Below, one piece after another: positions 45,118 to 55,339 of a DNA stretch of 64,000 nt. The stretch is taken from the NCBI GenBank assembly GCA_017165825.1, contig CM029383.1:6456013-6520012 (forward strand). Direction: 5' to 3'. Made by a program: the position numbers and the translations under genes. The notes under the pieces were generated by a model. It was not told where the DNA came from. It saw only the letters and a program-made list of their open reading frames with translations, and searched no databases. How positions within the stretch are numbered: position 1 is the first letter of the stretch; each line of letters opens with the position of its first letter. This DNA comes from Hepsetus odoe. Taxonomy: Eukaryota; Chordata; Actinopteri; Characiformes; Hepsetidae.

Positions 45118-45927
45118 CAGCACAGTGTAAAAGTCTTAATCAACCCCTCGCTTCAAACTATTTTGCTTCCAATAGTTCTTGTATTTTTAATGTCTTGTTG
45201 AGGAACAGTTCTCCAGATCTTCCTGAAGGACAGTGTTGTTGTCTCTCATGTTCAGTCCAGTCTCTGTACCTGATAGTTCTCCAGATCTTCCTGAAGGACA
45301 GTGTTGTTGTCTCTCATTTTCAGTCCAGTCTCTGCACCTGAGCAGTTCTCCAGATCTTCCTGAAGGACAGTGTTGTTGTCTCTCATTTCCAGTCCAGTCT
45401 CTGTACCTATTGTGTTCTCCAGATCTCTTCCTGAAGGACAGGCTTGTTTGCCTTCTCATTTTCAGTCCAGTCTCTGTACCTGAGCAGTTCTTCAGATCTT
45501 CCTGAAGGACAGTGTTGTTGTCTCTCATGTTCAGTCCAGTCTCTGTACCTGAGCAGTTCAGTTCTCCAGATCTTCCTGAAGGACAGTGTTGTTGTCTCTC
45601 ATTTTCAGTCAGGTCTCTGTACCTGAGCAGTTTGATTGTTCTGTGTTGGTTAATCCACACAGTGATCTACGTCTGAACCTTCGAGCAGAACAAAACATCT
45701 AACTTAAGACATGAAGCAGTGAAGAAACAGGTGCAGATGATCCCCTTTATCTAGAACCTTGTATTTTAGTCACTTTGCAGCACTAAAACATTAGTTCTCA
45801 TTACTTTTATTTAATCTACTTAACATGCCAAAGATAAGACAGTTTAACAGATATTAAACAGTAATTTCATGACTCCATACCTAAATATAAATAAATAAGG
45901 ATGTTTCAAGACTCTTGTACAATACTG
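45118..45927 (-). mobile_element. Tc1/mariner-type MITE carrying a minisatellite, copy 2 (inverted)
   Basis: The 810-bp element has TA on both sides (45116-45117, 45928-45929). Left terminus CAGCACAGTGTAAAAGTCTT, right terminus (reversed) CAGTATTGTACAAGAGTCTT. It is the reverse complement of copy 1 in overall order: minisatellite, then TTGGTTAATCCACAC, ATCTAGAACCTTGTATTTT and ATGCCAAAGATAAGACAG. It is better preserved than copy 1. Confidence 0.88.
45200..45640 (-). repeat. ~69-bp minisatellite, copy 2
   Basis: GTTCTCCAG or its variant recurs at 45208, 45276, 45345, 45414, 45487 and 45561, i.e. spacing 68, 69, 69, 73 and 74. Each unit carries TTCCTGAAGGACAGTGTTGT and TTCAGTCCAGTCTCTGTACC. Because 69 is divisible by three it makes spurious open frames up to 157 codons. 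Confidence 0.95.
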
Positions 45928-47094
45928 TATTGTCTCCCAGGGCTTGATGTGATCTTGCATCGACACTGTCTAGGAATAATTTTGTTTGGGAACAAACTGA
46001 GTGTGAAATTAATGCACCAGTCCAATACCCAGAAAAGGCTCCAAGGATCATCGACTTTAGTAAGCATGGCTGAAAAGTCTCTGGAAAAGATTCGCTTACA
46101 CATATAGATGTGTGTGGTGTTTTTGGAGAACCCATCTAAGTTTTGGGCCTGTGATTGGCTGTCCCAAGAAATCTAAATGTATTCTCCATAAAAGATGCCG
46201 TGGCTGTTTGTAATTTTTGGGGCATTATGCCTGCCATTTTTGTGAGTGGTTAGCATTGTTTCTTGGCTGGAAATGACAAAAGTATAAGGTTAGATCATTT
46301 AGTTCAAAGTGGGAAGTAGGATCTGAGCTAAATTTGCTTCTTTGCTTGAGTGCAAATCTTCAAAAACCAAACTTCAGATCATTTACTTTAGAAATGAGGG
46401 GGAAAAAAACATTTCTGCTGTTCTGCTGTTGCTTTCACCCACTTTAGAACTCATTATGGGCCTGTGTGAGATTGCACCACCGGCCAATGTGAAGGGAACA
46501 TGCTGCACTTTTCACTTTTTGTCATTTATTTGACCTCACACCACTATTTTTCCCTGCTCAGCTGAGGAACTCTGCTCAGTTCCGAAGCTGTACCATATCC
46601 AGATGTTTCTTTGGAAGGGCTTTGGGATGAAGACTGGCCTTGAGCGTTGTGTATCTCACATACAAGGGTGTTGCATTGCATGGCTGCTTTCTTTCTGGTA
46701 CTGTAGAGTGATCAGGCATTTATCTCTCTGACTCATGTGTCTGCCACTGCCAGATGAATAGCCTCTTCTGCTGTCACCCGTGGAACAAAGGGCGGTTTTC
46801 CATGCTGCAAAGATAGAAATCATGCTTCTGGGCTGCCCAGCCTTGGAGATAAACCTCCATCTCTTTCCAGCACCTGTCCAAATCCATGTGGCAAATAGAG
46901 GAACAAATGGCTACGTTTCATGTAAGGTATATCATGTGTATTTGATATGGTCTCCCAGCAGCAGCTTCATCACTAACAGCCCATCAGTCGCTTTAAAGGC
47001 TGAGTTTACCTCGTCGGCTGAGCCCGTTCAGATGCCTTCACTCATCCTCATATCTCCTTTCTAACCAATATATTCGACCAATATATTGTTTATA
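45928..47094. other. Spacer, nothing recognised
   Basis: The 46780-47064 open frame has no domain or splice support. Part of this stretch (46780-47060) is repeat-free. Confidence 0.35.
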
Positions 47095-47372
47095 TTTTTT
47101 CTCTCTCTTTCTCTTCCTTTCCTTGTCGTCTCTCTTTCGTTTGCTTATTTGCTTCATTCCTTTTGCTCTATATCTTTCTCTCTCTCTTTCGGTCTCTCTC
47201 CTTCTTCCCTTCTTTTCATCTAACTATCTCTTTCATTTGCTTTTTCACTCTTATTCCCTCTCTCCCTGCTTCTTCTCTACTTTTCTCTCTTTCTCTCTCT
47301 CTCTTTCATTTGCTTATTTGCTTCACTCCTTTTTCTCCTTTTTTGCCCCCCTCCCCTCTCTCTCTGTGCTGA
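47095..47372. repeat. Long polypyrimidine tract
   Basis: About 275 bases are almost entirely C/T on the plus strand, built from TCTC, TTTC and CTTT words with sparse G/A interruptions such as TTGCTTATTTGCTTC, which occurs twice. Confidence 0.93.
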
Positions 47373-47389
47373 TGGATGGGCTGATATTT

Positions 47390-48370
47390 GCCCCATGAGA
47401 GTGCCGCTCATTCACTGTCAGCTTTCATTAGCCTGAAAGCAGGATTGACGAAACAACAAGGTCGACTCGGTTTACCCAACCATGTTAACAACGCCCATAA
47501 AACATGACTGAGAAGAAGTGAAACGCCTCTGTTTCCACGCATGCTTGGTGATGATGTATTAAGTGAAAACGGAGAGGAATAAACTACACGAATAAGACAA
47601 GGTTTTGAGTTATATGTAGGGCAATGAAAACAGCGGAACAATGGAAATAGGCTAATAACAGAACTTCATTCTGAGCAGAACAAAAATCAGGCCAAGATCG
47701 TAATTATGCCCGGAAAAAAGTTCTCTTTTTGTTAATAATTGGTTTGGACCTTTGTTTTCCTGTTCAAACACAACCCTGTTATTGGCCTCTATAAGCAGCA
47801 GAACCGTGGTGGACGGCTGGCGTTTAAAACATAATAAATGCGGTTTACACTTAATGAACCCCTTCTGATATTTGATCAATGAACACAAATCCAGAACAAA
47901 CAAAGCATCTCATCCCACCGTGACAGAAATGTGAAGCCCCCAGCCGAGCCACAACCGAATTCCCATTCTAAACAGCACACATGCTCAATTTTAATGATAA
48001 ACACAGAGCAACATGACAGCCGTCTGGGAGAAAACAGACCTACCAATAAGACAGCAGGCTTCCCGGCGAGCAGCATGGCCAACTGAGATCTGGAAGGATT
48101 TCACTGCATTTTTAGATGGGATGAAGTGTGGTGGGGTTGTGATGGAGGCAGTCACCAATTAAAGCAAGATTTGGCTGGAAATGTCACTCCTTCCCCAGTC
48201 AGGTTTTATTTCAAAGGTACTGTTGTTGAGAAAAACAATGGATCCGAATATGTGGAAGATAAAGTGCAAAAAAAACAAGGGCTTTTTGATGATAATGTTT
48301 TCGTGATGTCACAAAAAACACACTTACGTATATTTGCCCAATCAAGTTGTAGGAGTTTTTCCTTCGGAAT
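47390..48370. promoter_or_regulatory. Candidate conserved non-coding block
   Basis: About 1 kb without repeat signature lies 4.5 kb upstream of the presumed wscd1 promoter. Words include TCAGCTTTCATTAGCCTGAA, GTTAATAATTGGTTTGGACC, AAACATAATAAATGCGGTTT and CTGATATTTGATCAATGAAC. CpGs are retained in GGTCGACTCGG. It may regulate wscd1 or bhlha9, but conservation is untested. Confidence 0.33.
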
Positions 48371-48374
48371 TGCT

Positions 48375-48900
48375 TTTTGAAAAGTCAGTTCAGTTTTATT
48401 AATATAGTGCTTTTTACAGCTCGGATTGTCAAATAAAACAAAAAAAACAACTTGACTGAATCCGGATCTGAGCAATCAAAGCAAGTCAAAGCTGGAGGAG
48501 GAAACCTTGGGAGCAACCAAGACTTTAAAGGGCAACGCAGCCGCAGTGATGGTCAATCTGGGTTAGAATACAAGTGAGAAAAGCCCCATGTGTTGGTCAA
48601 TCTGGTCTGGATTATTAATAAGAAAGAAATCTCCATGTTTAGTCTGGAGTACAGGAGGAGCGAGACCTCCTTTGCTGATCGTTATGATCTAGAATTGAGG
48701 TAAGAAAGAGTCCCAGTGATGGCCAAACTGGGATGGACTGCAAGAAAGAAAGAGATACCAGTTATGTGGAAGACACTGACATTGATAGTTGATCTCTTCT
48801 AAAAAAAGAGGTCAGACAGAACCCCAGTGATGGTCGATCTGTTCAAGAACGAAGACGAAGACGAGCTGCCCAACAGACAAGTGTGCTGTTCTCTGTTTTA
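48375..48900. mobile_element. Unclassified fish dispersed repeat
   Basis: TCAGTTTTATTAATATAGTGC, GGAGGAAACCTTGGGAGCAA and repeated CCAGTGATGG(T/C)CAA(T/A)CTGG words (near 48545, 48710, 48825) resemble a common teleost repeat. Borders are unclear. Confidence 0.5.
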
Positions 48901-49839
48901 GAAAAATTAATCGCAATACAGGACAGCCAATCAGAGTAGAGCTCATTTACATAAGGCGTAGTTACCAAAACAGACTGTTCGAAATAGACTGGAGTAAACA
49001 TGAATTATGATAAAACCACACCCAACTAAACCTTCAGCTAGCCTTCATTTTCCCAGCGTTGGTGGTATCATGTACTTGGAGAAATCCTAGCTAATTGGTG
49101 GAACATAAAAATAAATTAAATTAAATTAAATTTAAAAAAAAACAAAAGTGGTTTACTTGTTCTCTCTTCAGAAAAAAAATAAATAAATAAATAAAAAGGT
49201 TATGGGTTCTTTTAGAATAAATGAAAATTAAACATGAAGCTTAACAGGCTAAGCAGTTGTATTACAAAGGAAGCATGAAAGGTTTTTTTGGCAAATTTCC
49301 CCAGCGTGTGAAAAAGACCTGATGTGACGTAACAGTGAGCAAACTGGGGTCGTTTCTCTGCAGAGCCTTTTTAGAAAATGTGAATGTTCCCTCAAAATCC
49401 TTCTGTAGGCTCTTAATGACTCCCTCAACTGCTTTTTTTTTTTACATGACTCAAAACTGATGGATTGCAAGTTACTAAAAGCAGACCATTTAGGCAAGTT
49501 CCAACCAAATGACATAAACTGAAAAACAGCAACTGAAAAACAACATTTTATTCCAGTGACACATTCCCATCAATTCACAGCATCCTTTTTTTGGACCAGA
49601 GGCTCTGAAGGAGCCACTACCAGAAAAAGATATCCTTACACAGCATCAGACACCAGGTGTACACAGACTACTGATGATAAAAATAACAGGAAACCCAGAG
49701 AACAACACCGGTGTGAGATGTTTAATAAATATGTCCAAAAAGCAGCAGTCAGGAAGCAATTGTCAAAAAGGGGTAGACAGGCACGCATGAGATGTTTCTA
49801 AACAACAGCAAACTAGGGCCAGAATCCCTCACTCGTTTT
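48901..49839. other. Spacer with A-rich patches
   Basis: AAATT and AAAT runs occur at 49108-49145 and 49175-49198. No gene is visible. Confidence 0.35.
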
Positions 49840-50140
49840 CTAAACCGCTTGTCATGATGAGTGTTGCGGGCGATGCTGTAGTCTGTCCCAGTTCTCACAA
49901 TATGAAATGCGGGGACACTTCCTGGACAGGTCGCCAGCCCATTGCAGGGCAGATACACAGACAAAAACACACAAATTCGCAGAGGGGACAACTTACCATC
50001 GTCAGTTCAACTGACGTCCCAAGACATGAACACTGGGATAAAACCATAGCACCCATAGGAAACCCTCGCAGACCGTCCTGCTTGGGAATCGAACCTAGGA
50101 CCTTCTCACTGTGAGTCGACAGCGCTGTTTCTTCACTGAG
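49840..50140 (-). mobile_element. DANA/Mermaid-like SINE relic
   Basis: Tail-side words TTCTAAACCGCTTGTCATGA and TTCCTGGACAGGTCGCCAGC come first. Body-side AGGAAACCCTCGCAGACCG and a reversed B box GGGAATCGAACCTAGGACC follow, ending GAGTCGACAGCGCTG. This is a different tRNA-SINE type from families A and B. Confidence 0.7.
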
Positions 50141-51584
50141 TCCTAATGAGTCCCAGCTGTGCCCTGGACACTTGGGTGTGGACCTTAGGACCCTGGGGTA
50201 GCAGACCGGTGTGGACCGTAGAGTCCCAGTCTCCTTTCCGTGTCCTGTGTCCGTGTGTTCCTCCTTTACATCTTACATTTTTCCGACCATAAGTTGCCTA
50301 AAGATCAATATTTTAGATTATTGAAGACATAAACCAATGTATTAGTGTGATGGATTTTGGGTTGCCAGTCCTGGCAATATCCCACCCACACACTGTGCTT
50401 TTTAATCTGGGGATTTTTTTCTTACCAATTGCAGTCAATATTTTAATCATACAAACGTTCTTGGTTTGGTTGCCAAATAACCCCAGGCATTCTATTTTAT
50501 TACTCTAACTTGAAATTTTCATTTTTTAAGGTTAAAAAAGGTACAAATCTACCCCTTTCATTTTGTAAAAAGTAATATTTGATCCATGTTGTACCTTTCA
50601 GGACACATTAACAGTTTGCTCCTTTTTGAACCAATAATATCCGTGCACAGTACCGTGTTTTCTGACTCTATGATTAAGATAAGCAGCCTAGCTGGATGAA
50701 TTTCGCAAACTCTCTTTTTTTTTTCTTTAAAATGACATTTTTTGTGGTACAGTTAAGATGTACATAAATGAGTTTTGTTGGTAGGCCTAGGAAAGCAATC
50801 CAGGCTGAAATTCTCCATTTAAATTCAGCATGAAGAGGCAGGCATAGGTGACATCAAGAAACATAGAATTTGGAAACAGTACATTTGTATTTTTAATTCA
50901 AGCAAATAATATTCCATTAAATTTTAAATCAATATTTAGAATTGTTTTGCCAACGAGGCTGTGGCTGGATGAAGGACATTTTTGGCATTTTGAAAATCAT
51001 TTTTCTGATGAGAGGTTATTTTGCCAACTGTGCCCACATTATTCAGCTTCATCAGAACCAACACACAAAACCAGCAGCCGCAGTTGGTCTATAATTTGGG
51101 GAAGAAGGAAAAAAGATCAAACATCTGGAAGATTTAGTTGCCAGATGGGACGGTGCATCGCTCACCTGGGATTTTTAAAGTCATATTGAAATGGTTGGCT
51201 TGCCTTGCCAGACTGAGAGCTTTTCCAACACAAGCTGATTTTATTTACGCTGTAGTGGCATCAAAAGGTGGGTTGCCAGGTTACACCACACTTTATTATT
51301 AATCACAGACCTTGTAAAACACATTCAGAATCAGAAAAACATGATGCTTAAACAGAATATTGAGAGAATAACATAATCTAGCAATATTTATTATTAAAAA
51401 CATAAATGTATATATATTTTTACAAAATGGATTTTGGGTTGCCAGTCCTGGCAACATTCCTCCCCGGCTGTGCTTTTTTTTGCGAGACCTGTGGGACTTG
51501 CCAAATACTGTCATACAATACGTATACATATTCTTAATCGGATTGCCAAATAACACTAAATGATTTTCATTCAGTGTGGATGGA

Positions 51585-52300
51585 TGGATGTTCCACATCT
51601 CTAAACTGGACTACTGTAACTCTCTTCTGGCGAGTCCTCCACTGAAGGCATCAAGAGCACTTTGTTGATTCAGAATGCTGCTGCAAGACACATCTTCAGC
51701 TGTCCCAAGTTCTCTTCTTCAGCGCCTCTGCAGTGGGACCTGCACTGCTCCCTGTGGCTGCTCATATCAGGTTTATGTCTTAGGCCATAAACATCTTTGC
51801 ACCCTCTTACTTGGATGCACTTATCAAACAACGTGTCTTCTCGTCCTCTCAGAACATCAAGCGATGTTTGCCTTGAAACTCCACTCTTTCAAGAGAAGCG
51901 TAAGACCTGCAACGAGACTCTTCTCAGTCCTGGCTCCTCAGTGGTGGAACCAACTTCCCCTGATGGCCAGAACTGCTGATCCCCTTGCTGTCTTCAAGCG
52001 TCGACTGAAGACTCACCTGTTAGAGGAATTTCTCAGAGAATAATCTTCCCAAACGGTTCTCCTCTTTTACCTCTGCTCTTACTTTGCTCTTCTTATAATT
52101 TCATACTTCCAAAAAAAAAAAAAAAACCTCACAGAGTTCTAGTCACAGAGTTAGTAAGTTTGTTCTTGGTTGTAATCGTTAATCAGCAGTTGTTGATCTT
52201 AGCTGGTCATTAGAAAGATCTGATATACAAAACACTGATGTTAAGTCACTCTGCATAAGAGCGTCTGCTAAATGCTGTAAATGTAAATGTAAATGTGTGT
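51585..52300 (+). mobile_element. L2-clade LINE 3' end
   Basis: Frames with gaps read like the C-terminal domain of an L2/CR1-type ORF2: an LDYCNSLLA-like start near 51605, IQNAAAR-like near 51670, then LFSVLAPQWWNQLPLMARTA and FKRRLKTHLLEEF (51950-52035). The 3' end at 52250-52297 reads CACTCTGCATAAGAGCGTCT, GCTAAATGCTGTAAATGTAA, identical in plan to the family B SINE tail. It is disabled by frameshifts. Confidence 0.85.
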
Positions 52301-52552
52301 TACTGATCCTGTGAGACATGTAAATGTAGTGATTAAGGTTGCCAGATTGAGCATTCTCAGAACAGCTATTTTTATCACGTTAATTGATCAAATGCAGGCG
52401 GTTGCCAGAAGATCCAGGTGCCTTTGACACATTTGTTGCCAATTTCAGTGTCAGTCTATATTTTAACTATACACACGTTCCTGCAGAACGGGGTTGCCAG
52501 ATTACAGTCAACAATGAGTTTATTTTGGATTAGTGGATGAGTGGATGGAAAT

Positions 52553-52579
52553 TGTGTGTGTGTGTGTGTGTGTGTGTGT
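52553..52579. repeat. (TG)n microsatellite
   Basis: This is a run of about 13 TG units. Confidence 0.95.
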
Positions 52580-52779
52580 AATGTTTCTGTAAAATTCGCA
52601 AATCTAGTGGTGCAGGATGCCACATCGAGCATTTTCAAAACTGAAAGCTAATATCAGTTTAATTTAACCATCATTGGGTTGCCAGATTGGGCAAGCCCTT
52701 TCCCTGTTATTTATTTCCACACAAGGCAGGTTTACTGAGAAGCGAACGTCCTATCTGGCAACCCACAGAAGTGCTGGTG

Positions 52780-53158
52780 GGGGGGTGGGGTCACGTGCCG
52801 TGGAGGAGACTCGAGTGAGAGATCAGAGCAGTGTGGAGAAGAGAGAGGAGGAACACAGGGCAGGTACAGGAACCTTACACTCACTCTTCCATCCATCCGT
52901 CCATCCATCCATCCTTCCCTGAACACACCGAAGGCTGGGTCTGGTGTGTGGCGCGCGAGGCGGGGGTGCTGGAGAGTTGTGGCTCGTGACTGTGGTCCCA
53001 CTTCAGGAGAGCGGACAAACTGTTGCTGGAGGTCGGCGCTGAGCGGGAGAGTTGAGCGGGGCTGAAGTGCGGGAGCTGTCCAGGACGGAGTGGTGCTGAA
53101 ACAGCTCTGATTCACCAGCACTGAGGAGCAGCCTGGAGAGCCGGGCAGGTCCAGTCAG
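52780..53158 (+). promoter_or_regulatory. wscd1: Probable wscd1 promoter and non-coding first exon
   Basis: After kilobases of AT-rich DNA this stretch turns GC-rich with clustered CpGs (GTGGCGCGCGAGGCGGGGGT near 52950, GGTCGGCGCTGAGCGGGAGA near 53032, GCCGGGCAGG near 53140). It ends in a donor, CCAGTCAG followed by GTAGGT at 53159. It lacks a long plus-strand frame, as a 5' UTR exon would. The next wscd1 acceptor is at 58986 on the same strand, so an intron 1 of about 5.8 kb is implied. Transcription start inferred between about 52790 and 53000. No TATA box is seen; a small CCATCCATCCATCC run lies at 52888-52915. Confidence 0.55.
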
Positions 53159-53279
53159 GTAGGTTTTAACAGTGAAGCAATGTTCCTCCAGCAAAGAGGA
53201 CAACAGCACTAGAGACAGTACTACACACACTGGAAAAGATACAACACAACACACAAAGAGTGTCCTGAGCGTGAACTAG

Positions 53280-53880
53280 TGTTTATGTTTAGTGTAGAAT
53301 TAGTGTGAATACAGTATAATAGTGTAGAAAACAGTGTAGAATACAGTTTTACAGTGAATACAGTGTAGAATACAGTGTAGAATACAGTTTTACAGTGAAT
53401 ACAGTGTAGAATACAGTGTAGAATACAGTTTTACAGTGAATACAGTGTAGAATACAGTTTTACAGTGAATACAGTGTTAAATACAGTGTAGAATACAGTG
53501 TAGAATACAGTTTTACAGTGAATACAGTGTTAAATACAGTGTAGAATACAGTGTAGAATACAGTTTTACAGTGAATACAGAGTTAAATACAGTGTAGAAT
53601 ACAGTGTAGAATACAGTTTTACAGTGAATACAGCGTTAAATACAGTGTAGAATACAGTGTAGAATACAGTTTTACAGTGAATACAGCGTTAAATACAGTG
53701 TAGAATACAGTTTTACAGTGAATACAGTGTTAAATACAGTGTAGAATACAGTGTAGAATACAGTTTTACAGTGAACACAGTGTTAAATACAGTGTAGAAT
53801 ACAGTTTTACAGTGAATACAGTGTTAAATACAGTATTATAGTGTAGAATACAGTGTAGAATTCAATATTGCAGTGTGACA
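53280..53880 (+). repeat. 53-bp higher-order minisatellite in wscd1 intron 1
   Basis: Built from short variants: ACAGTGTAGAAT, ACAGTTTT, ACAGTGAAT and ACAGTGTTAAAT. The GTTAAAT marker recurs at 53476, 53529, 53582, 53635, 53688, 53729, 53782 and 53823, i.e. a 53-base period with two 41-base steps where one 12-mer is missing. It starts about 120 bases after the presumed exon 1 donor. Confidence 0.97.
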
Positions 53881-54094
53881 ACTGTTTTTTGTCAGATACT
53901 GTCCAAAAGATGTAAGAGTGTCATTTAAAAATATTTGTGCGAACAGGAAAGAGAATTAGGAGATGTTGTATGAATTTGGGTAATGGCTGGATGTGGGATT
54001 CCAATAAATGTAAATGAGAAAATCTGTCTTAGTTTGAAGTTTGATGACCAGCACAAAGAAACTGTTTCCCGTAAGTGGTGGCAACAAGATCTGG

Positions 54095-54420
54095 ATGAGA
54101 GAGAGAGAGAGAGAGCACCATGAGAGAAAAAAGAAAGGAAAGGGAAAAGCAAAAAAGACATAAACAGATGGAAAAGAGAAAGAAGCAAGAGAAAAACAGA
54201 AAGAGATAGAGAGACAGAGAGAGCAGTAAAGGTGACAAAGAAGAGAGATTGCAAGAGAAACAGGAGAGAAACAGACATAAAAAGGAGAGAGAGACACTAG
54301 ACAGAAATAGAGAGAGTAAAGAGAAATAGGGAGACTGACAGATAGAGAAAAAGAGAGAGAGAGACAGAGTCAGTTAATGAGAGAAAGATGGAGAATTAAA
54401 AGAGAGAGAGAGATGGAGGT
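54095..54420. repeat. GA-rich polypurine tract
   Basis: About 320 bases of GAGA, GAAA and GAAAGA words on the plus strand lie within presumed wscd1 intron 1. The minus strand gives spurious Ser/Leu/Phe open frames. Confidence 0.93.
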
Positions 54421-54469
54421 GTTTTTGTCTTCTATTCTTGTTTTTTGAGATGAGTTTGTCTGGATAGTG

Positions 54470-55250
54470 ATCGTTTGTCTTGCGGTTGCCAGATCTTGCT
54501 GGAAATAATTGCTCTCGGCTGCCGAATCATAAACTCTCCTCGGAGAGGCACAGAGCAGCTGATAGGTGTGTGACAGTTTCCAGACCTGAATTCCAGCTTA
54601 ACAGACAAAGGCTATTAAAACTGGGCTTCACGGCTGGTCGAGCCGAAACGAATAAAAAAAAATCTTACAAAGTTTGTTCATCGTCTCTTCCGAAATCAAG
54701 AGTCTTTATGGAGGGTGTTTTCCCTTTCTCTACCACTCCTTACGAGGCATTAAATGCTGGAACATTGCTGTGAGGAATTGATTGCTGTCCCAAAAGCAGT
54801 AATGAGGTTCAGTACTGATGCTGGAAACTCTAAAAGGTGCTGCATTGAAGGTCTTTTTTGGTTTGTTTTCCAATTAAAAGCTGACAGAGAAAGAAAGAGA
54901 GTGGGAGTAACCAGATTCATCATTAAAAAGCATCTCTGGGCTGAATGATTTTAGATCGAAGATAACAGTTATGCTTACTTATTGAGCGATATTGGTTCTA
55001 ATGAGCGAAATGTCTTGCTCTGTTTTGCGTTCAGACACGATTCGGAGTTGGGTATGATGTTTATCTGCTGCCTATAGTGAGGCTGTCTCGCTATGGTAAC
55101 AAAGAGCCAGGATAGCGAGATGAGATGCCATTATCAGAAGTTTGTTTATGGGTCAGGCTGGGATGCGTCATCTGTGAAAATGCACTCCCACTCGCTGTGC
55201 TTCTGGAGTTTAATGAACATTAAACAGAACAAATAACGAGAGCGGCCATA
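54470..55250. promoter_or_regulatory. Candidate conserved intronic element of wscd1
   Basis: Repeat-free stretch in presumed intron 1, with CpGs and words like TTGCTCTCGGCTGCCGAATC and GGTATGATGTTTATCTGCTG. It contains an exact 9-bp stem, TCTCGCTAT (55086-55094) with ATAGCGAGA (55112-55120), around GGTAACAAAGAGCCAGG. Regulatory role inferred. Confidence 0.3.
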
Positions 55251-55339
55251 CAGATGAACCATGCTGGCTTGTTTTGATCAACTGTGTCAATTGGAAGTTC
55301 CCAAATGGGGCAGCCATTGGTAGAAATTGTCCTCCTTAT

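Larger units (their letters stand above)
50340..52700. repeat. Scattered GGTTGCCA-type repeat family
   Basis: Degenerate copies of one unit recur: TGGGTTGCCAGTCCTGGCAA at 50350 and 51433, a TTTTAATCATACAAACGTTC / GATTGCCAAATAACAC-type second half at about 50445, 51515 and 52455, and single GGTTGCCAGATT words at 52340, 52495 and 52677 (another at 54484). GTTGCCA and TGGCAAC form a 7-bp palindrome with a 4-base loop at 51437. The L2 fragment below sits within it. Confidence 0.6.

Noticed and set aside
45187..45660. Minus-strand repetitive open frame of 157 codons (also 43794-44195)
   Set aside because: The 69-bp minisatellite unit is divisible by three, which makes stop-free frames. It lies inside a MITE.
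51437..51454. RFX X-box
   Set aside because: The half-sites are separated by more than the 0-3 bases usual for RFX, and the motif belongs to a repeated unit. It is kept only as a repeat observation.
51675..52043. 122-codon frame as a gene
   Set aside because: It encodes the broken C-terminal part of an L2-type LINE ORF.
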